A stretch of 64,000 nt of DNA from Pseudoalteromonas sp. H105 (GTDB lineage Bacteria; Pseudomonadota; Gammaproteobacteria; Enterobacterales; Alteromonadaceae), in assembly GCF_001469215.1 (NCBI RefSeq), contig NZ_LOFH01000008.1, positions 1-64,000 of the forward strand, in the 5' to 3' direction. Positions 37,752 through 46,680 of this stretch are shown one piece after another; the stretch's first letter is position 1; the number at the start of each line of letters is the position of its first letter. The notes beneath the pieces are model-generated. The model did no database searches. It worked only from the letters and a program-made list of their open reading frames with translations, and was not told the origin of the DNA. The position numbers and the translations under genes are program-made.

Positions 37752-37775
37752 GCGTTAACAATCGTTTTAAAATAA

Positions 37776-37804
37776 AAACCCCGCAAATTAGCAGGGTTTT
37801 TTTA
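37776..37804 (+). terminator. Terminator of the helicase gene
   Basis: AAACCC-C-GC pairs with GC-A-GGGTTT (one internal mismatch) and is followed by a run of seven T, 25 nt after the helicase stop. The repeat element begins right after it. Confidence 0.88.
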
Positions 37805-37805
37805 T

Positions 37806-38073
37806 TAGGGCGTGTTGACCTTTGCAGATTGAAATTTGTTCAATCTAGGGGCGACTAAATCGCGGCGCGAGGTTTGTAACCTAGTGGGCTAAGTAAAAAC
37901 CGAGTAACAAAGAGTTTATCGCCCCTAGGCAGAATCCGAAGGGCAGCGCATGTTTGGCATTTATGCTGCGTTATCGCCTATTTATGGGGAGTAACCACAC
38001 TGCATAGGCTCTGCCTTGCCTAAAAACCAAACACACTGCTGCAAATTCAACCATCAAAGTTCAACACGCCCTA
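37806..38073. mobile_element. MITE-like element with perfect 13-bp terminal inverted repeats
   Basis: TAGGGCGTGTTGA at the left end and TCAACACGCCCTA at the right end are exact inverted copies, 268 bp from end to end. Inside is a further palindromic pair, TCTAGGGGCGA with TCGCCCCTAG. No coding capacity is present. Related sequences lie at 48943 and 56224. This fits a non-autonomous element mobilised by a transposase elsewhere. The target duplication is unclear, at most TA/TAG. Confidence 0.78.
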
Positions 38074-38095
38074 GCTAATATTGCTATGCAGAAAG

Positions 38096-41000
38096 TTAAA
38101 ACTTAGACGGTGCAGGTGGCACCACTAAAGGCTGCTTAGGGTTTTCTTTAAGCTCCTTTAATAACTCTTTTACAGCACGTTCTATTGATGGATCTTGGCC
38201 TTTATAAATAAGCTCTGGGCGGTCAACCACTTTAATATCAGGTGCAACGCCTTCGTTTTCTATAATCCAGTTACCTTGTGTATCTAAAATACGGAATGTA
38301 GCAGCAATTACTTGCCCGCCATCGACAAGGCTTGGGTTACCAGAAATACCAATTAAGCCCCCCCATGTACGCGTACCAATTAGTTTACCTAAACCAGCTT
38401 GACGGAAGTAGTAAGGAATAGCGTCACCGCCGGAGCTTGAATAGCCATTTATTAGCATTGCTTTAGGACCGTCGTGTGCAAACTGTGGCGTTTTAGTGGG
38501 CTCAGTGCCTCGGCGTTTCCAATAGTTAAGGGGTTTACGCGCAAGCCAGGTGATCATGTGCTCAGGAATATAGCCACCGCCATTGTAACGATCATCAATA
38601 ATCATGGCGTCTTTGGTTGTTTGCGGCATGTAATTTTTAAACATGGCGCGATTACCTTCATACGCTGTATTTGGCAAATGTACGTAGCCAATACGCCCAT
38701 TAGAGAGCTTATTAACGTAGGCTGCACGCGAGTTAACCCAGTCTAAATAACGAAGACCTTGCTCACTGGCTACCGGTTTAATCGTTACTTGCCACGCGCC
38801 TTTGCTACGCGGTTTGCTGTTTAACACCAGCTCTACTTGCTCGCCTTGAGTGTTTTCAAGCAGTTCGTAAAAGTTGGCAACATCTTTAACCGAGCGGCCA
38901 TTTACCGCAATAATGTAATCGCCGTTATGTGCTTTTACGCCTGTAGTCCCCAGCGGTGAGCGGAAATCGTCATGCCAGTTTTCACCTTTGAAGATTTGCT
39001 CTATTTTTACGTAACCCGATGGGTCACTTGCAAGCTTAGCGCCTAATAAACCGTGGTTTTTACGCTCGGCTTTTGGCATATCGCCTGATTGTACGTAAAT
39101 GTGGCCAGCGTTAATTTCGCCGGCAATTTCACTCAGTACGTAATCTAGGTCGCTACGGTGACTAATGGCATCAGCCATAGGTTGGTACTTAGCTAAAATA
39201 GCATCCCAATCTTGGCCGTGATGATTCTCGTCGTAGAACCAGTCACGCAGTGTACGCCAGCCTTCTACGTACATTTGTTGCCACTCAGCTTGCGGATTAA
39301 TTTTAAGCGTCATCTTGCTTAAATCTAGCTTGTTGGCGTCAAGGTCTTGCTTTGGCTTAGGTTCTATTAAGCTGTAACCGCCACTTGTATGTACAAGGAG
39401 GTGCTCGTTATTGCTTGAAATAGTGTAATGACTAACGCCTTTAGCCACGGTTTCTAGCTTGCTATCGTGCTCGGTGCCTATAAGTTGTAAACCACCATTG
39501 GCAAGCAGCAGTACGCCGTCTTTTACCGCGGTTAAACCACGGTAATCGCCCGCAGGGGCATTAAGCGCGGTAACACGCTGCATAAAGCCGCTGCTTTGCA
39601 GTGCATTTTTAACTTTTTTGTCGTCTTCTTTTTCGTCTTCTTTATCTTTTACAATCGCGGCTTCGTCACTTTGTAAGGCGATAAGCGGTTTAACGCTGTC
39701 GTTTACTGCGGCCGCATAAATACGGGTGGCGCGGTTAAACATGTAGTCAAACTCGTAGCTGCTAAACGCCAAGTTAAAGTCGCGCTCAGAGCTAAAGTAA
39801 AGGTATTGGCCATCTGGCGAAAAGGTCGGATTTTGCTCGTTACTCATTTCGTCTGTTAAGCGCGTTACCTTTTCTTTTTTAAGGTTGTAGTGCCACAAGG
39901 ATGCATAACGGTTTTCGTTATTTTTAACATATACAATGTCTTGGTTGTTAGGCGACCACGTATATTGAGTAATGCCGTTTTCGTCGTAAATACCGGTATC
40001 TATTTTGTGTTGTTTGCCCGATTTTGCATCTAACCACCAAAGAGTATGGTTTTTATCTGCAAACAACAGCTTAGTGCTATCGGGTGACCAAATAGGTGTA
40101 AAGCGCCAAATAGTGCCATCGCTAGTAAGTTGCTTAATGGCGTTGTTTTTACTGCGATCTTTTAAGTAAATTTCGTATTCGCCGCTTTCATCGCTCATGT
40201 AGGCAATGTAACGCCCATTTGGCGACCAACTTGCGTCTATTTCGCGGCCCTTTTCTGTGTACGATAAGTTACGCGTAGGCCCTTGTTTAACTGGCACACT
40301 AAATAGTTCGCCACGGGCTGTAAATACAGCACGTTTGCCATCGTGAGAAATCGACATAGAGTCAATAAAGTCGTTTACATTTTTGCTGTGCGGCATGGCG
40401 TATTGGCGTACGCCTGCAATGTTAATGCTCAGCTTAGTGCTTTTCTGTGTTTTTGCGTCAAAGCGGTATAAGTAACCGCCGTTTTCGTAAACAACTGCAT
40501 TAGGGCCTGCTGAGGGCCAAAGTACGTCAAAGTGTTTATAATTAGTGAGCTTTTTAGGCTCACTGCCTTTGCGGTATTGGTAAAGGTTTAGTGTGTAATC
40601 ACGGTCAGATACAAAATAAATATTGTCGCCAACCCATGTAGGTTGCTGGTCGGTTGCACGGTTAGTAGTAAGTTGCTCTGAGGTGTTATTTTCTAAATCG
40701 TAAATCCATACGTCTTGTGCGCGGCCACCACGGGTGCGCTTCCAGGTACGAAACTCACGGTCAATTGGCGTATAAACATACTTGCTACCATCTGGCGAAA
40801 GCATACCGCCGCCAGTTTCTGGAATCGCTAAAGGTTGCTCAAGGCCACCGTCTGCAGGGACCATGTACGGGCGACCCATACGTTTGCCCCATGGTGTGCG
40901 GTTAGCTCTAAACACGACATTTTTACCATCGGCGGTCCAATCTAAAACGCGGTAATCAAAGCCACCACGCGGCGGCATTGGGCCAACATCGTTATAGTAG

Positions 41001-41317
41001 GTAAGTTGCTTTAGGCCAGAGCCGTCGCTGTTGATTACATAAACTTGGCGGCTGCCGTTATATTCGGCTGAAAAAGCAATGCGCTTACCATCCGGAGAGA
41101 ACTTAGGAAATGTTTCAAAACCAATATGGTCGGTTAAACGTTTGCTTTCGCCTGTTTGGGTATTAGCAATATAAATATCGCCGCTGTAAACAAAGGTCAC
41201 GTTTTGGTTATGAATATCAGGAAAGCGAAGTAAGCGCGTGTCTTTAGTTTCATAGGCCGATACGCTTGGTGCGATAACCGCAGCCAAGGCAATAGCCAAT
41301 GTTGTTAGTTTTTTCAT
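38096..41317 (-). CDS. Tricorn-like S41 peptidase with beta-propeller
   Basis: Exported protease of 1073 residues with a signal peptide (ends near SVSAYE). The first half carries WD/TolB-like propeller repeats with the recurring pattern FSPDGKRIAFSAE, WSPNGRYIAYMSD and FSPDGQYLYFSSE. A PDZ domain lies at about 755-850 (VKAHNGDYIIAVNGRSV). The S41 serine-protease core follows, with the nucleophile in INGYSSSGGDA (near residue 960). Acidic, lysine-rich DKEDEKEDDKK marks the interdomain linker. Tricorn proteases degrade oligopeptides downstream of other proteases. Monocistronic, leftward. Confidence 0.9.
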   Translation of the reverse strand: MKKLTTLAIALAAVIAPSVSAYETKDTRLLRFPDIHNQNVTFVYSGDIYIANTQTGESKRLTDHIGFETFPKFSPDGKRIAFSAEYNGSRQVYVINSDGSGLKQLTYYNDVGPMPPRGGFDYRVLDWTADGKNVVFRANRTPWGKRMGRPYMVPADGGLEQPLAIPETGGGMLSPDGSKYVYTPIDREFRTWKRTRGGRAQDVWIYDLENNTSEQLTTNRATDQQPTWVGDNIYFVSDRDYTLNLYQYRKGSEPKKLTNYKHFDVLWPSAGPNAVVYENGGYLYRFDAKTQKSTKLSINIAGVRQYAMPHSKNVNDFIDSMSISHDGKRAVFTARGELFSVPVKQGPTRNLSYTEKGREIDASWSPNGRYIAYMSDESGEYEIYLKDRSKNNAIKQLTSDGTIWRFTPIWSPDSTKLLFADKNHTLWWLDAKSGKQHKIDTGIYDENGITQYTWSPNNQDIVYVKNNENRYASLWHYNLKKEKVTRLTDEMSNEQNPTFSPDGQYLYFSSERDFNLAFSSYEFDYMFNRATRIYAAAVNDSVKPLIALQSDEAAIVKDKEDEKEDDKKVKNALQSSGFMQRVTALNAPAGDYRGLTAVKDGVLLLANGGLQLIGTEHDSKLETVAKGVSHYTISSNNEHLLVHTSGGYSLIEPKPKQDLDANKLDLSKMTLKINPQAEWQQMYVEGWRTLRDWFYDENHHGQDWDAILAKYQPMADAISHRSDLDYVLSEIAGEINAGHIYVQSGDMPKAERKNHGLLGAKLASDPSGYVKIEQIFKGENWHDDFRSPLGTTGVKAHNGDYIIAVNGRSVKDVANFYELLENTQGEQVELVLNSKPRSKGAWQVTIKPVASEQGLRYLDWVNSRAAYVNKLSNGRIGYVHLPNTAYEGNRAMFKNYMPQTTKDAMIIDDRYNGGGYIPEHMITWLARKPLNYWKRRGTEPTKTPQFAHDGPKAMLINGYSSSGGDAIPYYFRQAGLGKLIGTRTWGGLIGISGNPSLVDGGQVIAATFRILDTQGNWIIENEGVAPDIKVVDRPELIYKGQDPSIERAVKELLKELKENPKQPLVVPPAPSKF

Positions 41318-41411
41318 TGGATTACATCCTATATTAATAGCTGTTACATCATAACAATAAGGTTATAAATAGCGATGCACTTGCGATAAAAGGTCTGTTA
41401 CAAAGTGTGTA

Positions 41412-41444
41412 TAAAAAAAGGTTGGCATTAAAACGCCAACCTTT
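41412..41444 (-). terminator. Terminator of the zinc receptor/AztD operon
   Basis: AAAGGTTGGC and GCCAACCTTT form a 10-bp stem with a 7-nt loop. Read leftward it continues into a run of T. It lies 28 nt past the stop of the AztD-like gene. Confidence 0.9.
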
Positions 41445-41472
41445 AGTGAGTGCTCTTTTTCAGGGGGTAAAA

Positions 41473-42876
41473 TTAGTGGTCGTGATCGTCTTCTTCTTCC
41501 TCTTGTGCGATACCAAGCCAAGTAATTGCACTAGGGGCAAAAGTAAGTTCAACCTCACTTTCAATTTCTAAGTCTTCTAAGTGTACTTGAACAACGTGCT
41601 GGGCAATTGGGTCGGCAACATAAGCGAACTGACCGTTTTGCGCTACAGTCATGGTAAACTTCATACCTTCAGGCATGGTTGTTATGTCTTCTTCAGTGAT
41701 ATCAACTTGGCCTGCTAGTTCCCAGTGCATTTCGCCGTCGTGTTCATGTGCCTCAAGTACGTTTAAAAAGCCTAGGCTGTCTAATATTAAAAAGTGCTCG
41801 CCATGGGCAGAAAAAGAGTAAGAAATAGCACTTGCGCCATCAGCTAACTGCCATTCTAGTTCTTCCATTTCAGCTTTTTCAGGGTGTATACTCACAATCA
41901 CAGCAGGGCCGCCACCGTGTCCAGACGCAACACCAATAAAGGTCTCACTGTCTTCATGACCGTATAAAGTACCAATACGTAAGTCACCAATAGCATCAAT
42001 GTTTGCAATTTTTTCAGCGTCGTACTCGTCGTCGTGTTGATGAGCTAGTAACACGCCATCGCTACAACCAAATGCTACATAGTCGTGGTTTTGTGCTGCA
42101 CCATGCAAATCAGGACAAGTAAGCGCTAAAGTTTGTTCAAGTTCATATTCACCATCATGAAAATGGTAAACACCCACTTGATCAGGCAGGATTTTAGCGG
42201 CAGATGTACTATCGGCATCATCACGACGAATTGTTGATAATAAATGTTCACCACGTGGCTCTGCAACACCGTGCATATTAATGTCGTAACTAATACCTGG
42301 AAGGGTAGCTGTTGCGTTTGTGATGTCGTTATCTGTTAATACTTCAACAGACGCAGTTGTGCCTGAGTCTGCATTACCATCGTAAAATATGGCTAACTTA
42401 CCATCATGTTTTACAAGGTGTGTTGGACGACTACCACTTGTTAGCTCATAACTGATAGCTGCTGGGCTTTGTTTGTAATCGTGTAAATGTTCGCCGTGAT
42501 CTTCACGCCATAAACCACCGTCGATAAAGCCTAGGTAGTCCTGTGCGCGATTTGCGATCACGGCATAACGAAAATCAGGTGATGACGATAGCGTATTTGT
42601 ATCATTGTTCAGAGTAAATGTTTCAAGCAGCGCGTTGTCGTCTAAATCAAAGAAGCTGGCTGTGTTGCTATCGCCAGCAAGTACTACAAGTCTACCTAAT
42701 GAATCAATGGTGTATTCATCACCATGGTCATGATCGTCGTTATCGCCATGATCATGGTCATCAGGCACTTCTATTGGGTCTTTTTCAACGATATTAGTTT
42801 CTGCATCGCCACAAGCGGTAATTAATGTGCTGCTTATCGCCAGTGCAATAAGCTTTAATTTGAATAATTTAGTCAT
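41473..42876 (-). CDS. AztD-like His/Asp-rich zinc-binding lipoprotein
   Basis: Predicted periplasmic or outer-membrane lipoprotein (lipobox LITACGDA, C22). Directly after the anchor comes a His/Asp-rich arm (DDHDHGDNDDHDHGDEY), and the C terminus ends in EEEEDDHDH. The middle 400 residues look like a beta-propeller. This layout is that of zinc chaperone AztD, which passes zinc to periplasmic binding proteins. AAAGGAAAC precedes the ATG. It is co-transcribed with the His-rich TonB receptor (32-nt gap) and faces the zur operon. The name AztD is by architecture; a direct sequence comparison was not possible. Confidence 0.72.
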   Translation of the reverse strand: MTKLFKLKLIALAISSTLITACGDAETNIVEKDPIEVPDDHDHGDNDDHDHGDEYTIDSLGRLVVLAGDSNTASFFDLDDNALLETFTLNNDTNTLSSSPDFRYAVIANRAQDYLGFIDGGLWREDHGEHLHDYKQSPAAISYELTSGSRPTHLVKHDGKLAIFYDGNADSGTTASVEVLTDNDITNATATLPGISYDINMHGVAEPRGEHLLSTIRRDDADSTSAAKILPDQVGVYHFHDGEYELEQTLALTCPDLHGAAQNHDYVAFGCSDGVLLAHQHDDEYDAEKIANIDAIGDLRIGTLYGHEDSETFIGVASGHGGGPAVIVSIHPEKAEMEELEWQLADGASAISYSFSAHGEHFLILDSLGFLNVLEAHEHDGEMHWELAGQVDITEEDITTMPEGMKFTMTVAQNGQFAYVADPIAQHVVQVHLEDLEIESEVELTFAPSAITWLGIAQEEEEDDHDH

Positions 42877-42908
42877 GTTAGTTTCCTTTATTTATAATTT
42901 TTTAGCGC

Positions 42909-45353
42909 TTAAAAATAACCGCGAATACCGAGTGCAAAGCTACGACCTGGACGTGGTGCAATATTCTTTAAAAATGAGCTATGCACGCGCGCTTCGGTGT
43001 CTGTTAAGTTAGTGCCACGTAGATACAGCGAAACATCTTGGTTTAACACTGATAAGTCATATGAAATGCTGGCATCAAGCATGGTGTAACCGTCAGTCGT
43101 TGTTTCTTCTGGCGCTGTGCGGTCTTGCTCTTGATAGCGAGTTACATGAAGGTGCGCACTCAGCTTTTCTGTTTGATAGCTGAACTCAGTACCAAAACGT
43201 AGCGGTGGTGTGCGTGGTAAATTGCCACCATCTTTAAGGCGTGCGCGAACGTAATCTGAGAATACATCTACTTTAAACTCATCGGTTAACTGCCATGCAA
43301 CTTGTGCTTCAAAACCATGTAAAACCACGTCATCGGTTTTGAATAAATAAACCGGCAGCTCAGATGAGTGGTCGTGTTCGTCTCCATGGTCATGCTCACC
43401 GCCGTGGTCGTGTTCATCACCATGGTCGTGGCCACTTTCAGCGTATAAGCCCGTGTCTATTTGGTAGTAATAGTTATCTACTTGGTTATAAAAAGCGTTA
43501 AAGATAAAACCGATATCGCCTTGTGTTTTACGGAAAGTTAAATCAATGTTGTTGGCTGTTTCTAGGTCAATCGTTTGCTCAGATAACCCCAAATGGCCGT
43601 CTTCATGCATATCAAATAGCGCACCCACTTCATAAGTGCCAGTACCAATGTGAGCACCGAATGATAATAATTCAGAAGCCGAAGGGGCACGCTCTGAAAG
43701 AGATACCGATAAGCCCAAGTTGTAACTAGGCGCAAAATCCCATACTACACCAGCAGATAAGCTAACAGGAGTGAACTCGTGTTCTGCGTTGAATACACGA
43801 ATGATATCGGTGCTTTCTTCGTGAGCGTGTTCATGACCGTGATCATGGCTGTCATGTCCATCTTCATCATCATGTGCGTGAGCATCGATATTTGGTAATA
43901 GCACGTTGTCTGCATCAATTGTTACACGCTCTGCACGACCACCTAGTTGCACTAAAAAATCACCAAAGTGTCTTTCTTCCATTAGTGCGACAGCAATACT
44001 TTGTGTTTCTGATGGCGGTGTAAATGCCTCAGAGCCTTGTGCTTCAACATCGCTTTGTTTGTAGTGGATACTTAAACCGCCATTCCACTTTGAAAATGAG
44101 TTGTGCATTAGGTCTACACGTAGCTCGTTGGTTTCATTTTTAAATGTTGTACCCACTGTGCCATGCTCTATTTCAACATGTTCGTAATCTGTAAAACCTG
44201 CGCGTAGGTTTATTTTATTAAGCCACTCATTATCGAGGTTATACTCGCTTAATAATTGCACTTTAGTTTGCTCTAAGTCAGCGAAGACGCTTTCTTCTTC
44301 GTCGCTATGCTCATCTTCGCCGCCATGTGTGTGGCCTGGAATGCCGTATTGACGATTAAATTGCTCAACAGCTATACCAACAAAACCTTGATCAAATAGG
44401 TAGCTAGTACCAAGGGTGAAACCGTCTGATTCTTCATGGCTGTTTGCAACTGTATAATCGCCACTATGCTCTTCATGGTCATGGTCATGGTCATCTAATT
44501 CAGCGGCTACTGGGATTTCATAGTCATCAGCTTCACGCCAAAATGCATCGGCATAAAATGCAAAAGAATCGGTGCCAGTAGTGGCATTAAACGAGGCTAC
44601 TTTTTGATTATCAACAGAGTTGTGCTCTACATTCCACTCACCGCGAGTAGTGCTATCTGTTGGCACTCTATTATCAACGACATTTACAACACCGCCAATT
44701 GCGCCGCTGCCATAAAATAATGTTGCTGGTCCACGTAGTACTTCGATTTGCTGAGCGGTTGACGCTTCTGATGCGACTGAGTGATCGGGGCCCACTCTTG
44801 ACACATCACTGACATCTAGGCCGTTTTGAGTAATAAGTACACGGGGACCACTTAAGCCACGAATAATTGGCGTACTAGCGACTTTTGCATGAAAGTTGGT
44901 ATTAACCCCTGGGAGTTTTTCAAGGCTATCGCCAAGAGTCGCAGCTTGCTGGCGTCTTAATTGTTCGCCAGATAACACGCTAACGGGAGACGCTGATTCC
45001 ATTGCCGACATGTGGATAGGAGTGGCTTCAATGTCAATGACTTCAATCGGTGAACGCTTGAGATTGAAAGTAACAGAGTGGCTTTCATCATTATTTATTA
45101 TTATGTCTCGGTGAAGATGTGCATAGCCAGGTGCAACTACGTGCAATTCTTTTAAGCCATCTTTTAAATCTACGATAACAAATCGACCATTTTCATCGGT
45201 GGTGACCCTGATTTCTGAGCCTTCAACTTCCACTATTGCGTTAGTCACTACGTTCCCTTGGCTATTTAAAACAACACCTTCTATTGTTTTTGCTAGCACG
45301 CTAGCGGGTAATAGAGCTGCTATCAGTACAGCTAATTGAGATCTTCGATTCAT
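42909..45353 (-). CDS. TonB-dependent zinc receptor (ZnuD-like) with His-rich loops
   Basis: Outer-membrane receptor of 814 residues. A signal peptide (about 1-21) is followed by a carboxypeptidase-regulatory-like domain (about 22-105), a plug (about 115-225, with RGLSGPRVLITQNGLDV and LRGPATLFYGSGAIGG) and a 22-strand-type barrel ending in aromatic F. Four histidine/acid clusters fall in predicted surface loops near residues 291, 341, 490-512 and 638-664 (for example HDHGDEHDHGGEHDHGDEHD). Such clusters occur in zinc receptors of the ZnuD type. Two Zur-like sites and a sigma-70 promoter lie immediately upstream. It would bind zinc at the surface and import it using TonB energy. Confidence 0.88.
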   Translation of the reverse strand: MNRRSQLAVLIAALLPASVLAKTIEGVVLNSQGNVVTNAIVEVEGSEIRVTTDENGRFVIVDLKDGLKELHVVAPGYAHLHRDIIINNDESHSVTFNLKRSPIEVIDIEATPIHMSAMESASPVSVLSGEQLRRQQAATLGDSLEKLPGVNTNFHAKVASTPIIRGLSGPRVLITQNGLDVSDVSRVGPDHSVASEASTAQQIEVLRGPATLFYGSGAIGGVVNVVDNRVPTDSTTRGEWNVEHNSVDNQKVASFNATTGTDSFAFYADAFWREADDYEIPVAAELDDHDHDHEEHSGDYTVANSHEESDGFTLGTSYLFDQGFVGIAVEQFNRQYGIPGHTHGGEDEHSDEEESVFADLEQTKVQLLSEYNLDNEWLNKINLRAGFTDYEHVEIEHGTVGTTFKNETNELRVDLMHNSFSKWNGGLSIHYKQSDVEAQGSEAFTPPSETQSIAVALMEERHFGDFLVQLGGRAERVTIDADNVLLPNIDAHAHDDEDGHDSHDHGHEHAHEESTDIIRVFNAEHEFTPVSLSAGVVWDFAPSYNLGLSVSLSERAPSASELLSFGAHIGTGTYEVGALFDMHEDGHLGLSEQTIDLETANNIDLTFRKTQGDIGFIFNAFYNQVDNYYYQIDTGLYAESGHDHGDEHDHGGEHDHGDEHDHSSELPVYLFKTDDVVLHGFEAQVAWQLTDEFKVDVFSDYVRARLKDGGNLPRTPPLRFGTEFSYQTEKLSAHLHVTRYQEQDRTAPEETTTDGYTMLDASISYDLSVLNQDVSLYLRGTNLTDTEARVHSSFLKNIAPRPGRSFALGIRGYF

Positions 45354-45367
45354 TTGATTACCTTGTT

Positions 45368-45415
45368 AAATGTTATATTGTATCAATTATGATTGAAATG
45401 TTATATTGTATCAAT
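45368..45415 (-). promoter_or_regulatory. Tandem identical Zur-like operators
   Basis: The 20-mer AAATGTTATATTGTATCAAT occurs twice, exactly, at 45368-45387 and 45396-45415. Its ATGTTATA half matches the gammaproteobacterial Zur consensus GAAATGTTATANTATAACATTTC; the other half is imperfect. The start-to-start distance is 28 bp. Zur binding is inferred from the consensus and the adjoining zinc genes. Confidence 0.78.
45386..45414 (-). promoter_or_regulatory. Sigma-70 promoter of the zinc receptor
   Basis: Read leftward, -35 TTGATA and -10 CATAAT are separated by 17 nt. Each element matches the consensus at five of six positions. The -35 lies inside one Zur-like site and the -10 borders the other, so Zur binding would block RNA polymerase. 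Confidence 0.7.
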
Positions 45416-45420
45416 AGGAA

Positions 45421-45753
45421 GTTAAACATAGTTCTCAGAAACACAGGGTCTCGTTACCTCGATGCGATTTAAGTTGCTGCGAACTTGTTTGTTAGCAATG
45501 GCTAAACAAATCAGCCTAACTGTAGATGTCGGTTAGCTTTCTCGTTGGGAGAGGTGCTTTACGAGCAAGTGTGTAGGTTACCGTGTTGCATGTTGCCAAG
45601 CGCTAGTTACAGCAATAGCGATGATAAAAATAGAAAACCCTATTAAAAACGTAGGTATAGCGAGGTTTTAGTCAATTCCGTTGTGGTTGAAAGTCGTTCA
45701 ATGGCGTTATCGTAAGGAAGGGTAAAAGTCGCGCCTAATAAACCTGAGTTAGA
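45421..45753. other. Divergent intergenic region before zur
   Basis: About 330 nt without a credible gene. A leftward frame around 45600-45675 encodes a hydrophobic peptide (PTFLIGFSIFIIAIAVTSAW) but has no start codon or ribosome site. No second Zur-like site is visible near the zur start, so how the zur operon is controlled is unclear. Confidence 0.5.
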
Positions 45754-46236
45754 GTGAATACAGTGAATCAACGACAGCTAAGAAAAGCAATCCGTTTTGC
45801 AAACAGCAAGTTTGAAAACTCTGGGAAGCAATTAACAGAAAAACGACAACAGGTATTGGAGGTATTACTTCATGCAAATAAGCCATTATCTGCATACGAA
45901 CTAACAGATCAATTTAATAAAGTAATGGAAACTCCGATTTTAGCGATGTCGGTTTACCGTATTCTAGACGTTTTAGAATCGGTCAATTTAGTACACAGAA
46001 TAAAATCTGAGAATAAATTTATGGCATGCAGTCACACGAATGACGGCTGCCAACATACGCTATCCATGCTTTTGATTTGCAGTTCTTGTAACAAGGTTAT
46101 TGAGGTGAATGATGAAGATGACAAGTTAAAGTCATTATTCGAGCAGGTTGAACATACTGGCTTCTTGCCGAACAAGTCACAGTTAGAAATCTCGGGTTTG
46201 TGCTGTCAATGCAAACCCAAATTATCTCAAAATTAA
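45754..46236 (+). CDS. zur: Zinc uptake regulator Zur (Fur family)
   Basis: Zinc-responsive repressor of 160 residues. An N-terminal winged helix (about 20-95; YELTDQFNKV and AMSVYRILDVLESVNLV) is followed by a dimerisation/metal domain. Cysteine pairs ICSSCN and CCQCK are present, the structural zinc site of Zur-like Fur proteins, plus a His/Cys region CSHTNDGCQH. I call Zur and not Fur or PerR because the neighbours are zinc genes and the receptor opposite has Zur-like sites. The start is GTG at 45754 or GTG at 45763; ribosome sites are weak for both. Confidence 0.88.
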   Translation: MNTVNQRQLRKAIRFANSKFENSGKQLTEKRQQVLEVLLHANKPLSAYELTDQFNKVMETPILAMSVYRILDVLESVNLVHRIKSENKFMACSHTNDGCQHTLSMLLICSSCNKVIEVNDEDDKLKSLFEQVEHTGFLPNKSQLEISGLCCQCKPKLSQN

Positions 46237-46251
46237 TGAGAGGAAAGCAAA

Positions 46252-46680
46252 ATGCAATTGACTCAGAGAGTAATGGATAAGCTGGCTATCGGGCTTTCCA
46301 TTATGTGTGCAGTTCATTGTTTGGCAACGCCGCTCCTGTTAACGCTATTACCGAGTCTTACGGCGGTACAATTGGATAATGAACAATTACACCTTTGGAT
46401 TTTGGTCGCCGTTATACCAACCAGCTTAGTTGCATTGACCCTAGGGTGTAAGAAACATACGCGTTTGAGGTATGTGGTTTCAGGCTTTGTTGGCGTCATT
46501 TTGATGGTGCTGGCTGTAACGCTTGGGGAAGCTAAGTGGGGGGAGCTGGGAGAGAAAGGGTTTACGTTAATCGGTGCAGCTTTTATTGCTATAGCACATT
46601 GGTTTAATTACCGTCAGTGTTTAGCAAAAAATGAAGACGATTGCCCGTGTTCAGATAGTGTTTCGGAGCAAGCAAATTGA
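46252..46680 (+). CDS. MerC-domain membrane protein
   Basis: Small inner-membrane protein of 142 residues with four hydrophobic helices. The first helix carries the MerC-type metal motif MCAVHCLATPLLL. The C-terminal tail has further cysteines (QCLAKNEDDCPC). MerC proteins move mercuric ions inward; in this setting, between zur and other zinc-sparing genes, zinc is a more likely cargo. AGAGGAAA precedes the ATG. Its stop overlaps the TTG start of the next gene (TTGA), so the two are translationally coupled. Confidence 0.8.
   Translation: MQLTQRVMDKLAIGLSIMCAVHCLATPLLLTLLPSLTAVQLDNEQLHLWILVAVIPTSLVALTLGCKKHTRLRYVVSGFVGVILMVLAVTLGEAKWGELGEKGFTLIGAAFIAIAHWFNYRQCLAKNEDDCPCSDSVSEQAN

Noticed and set aside
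45600..45690. Leftward hydrophobic peptide in the zur upstream region
   Set aside because: No start codon or ribosome site in frame, and stops close by in the same frame.
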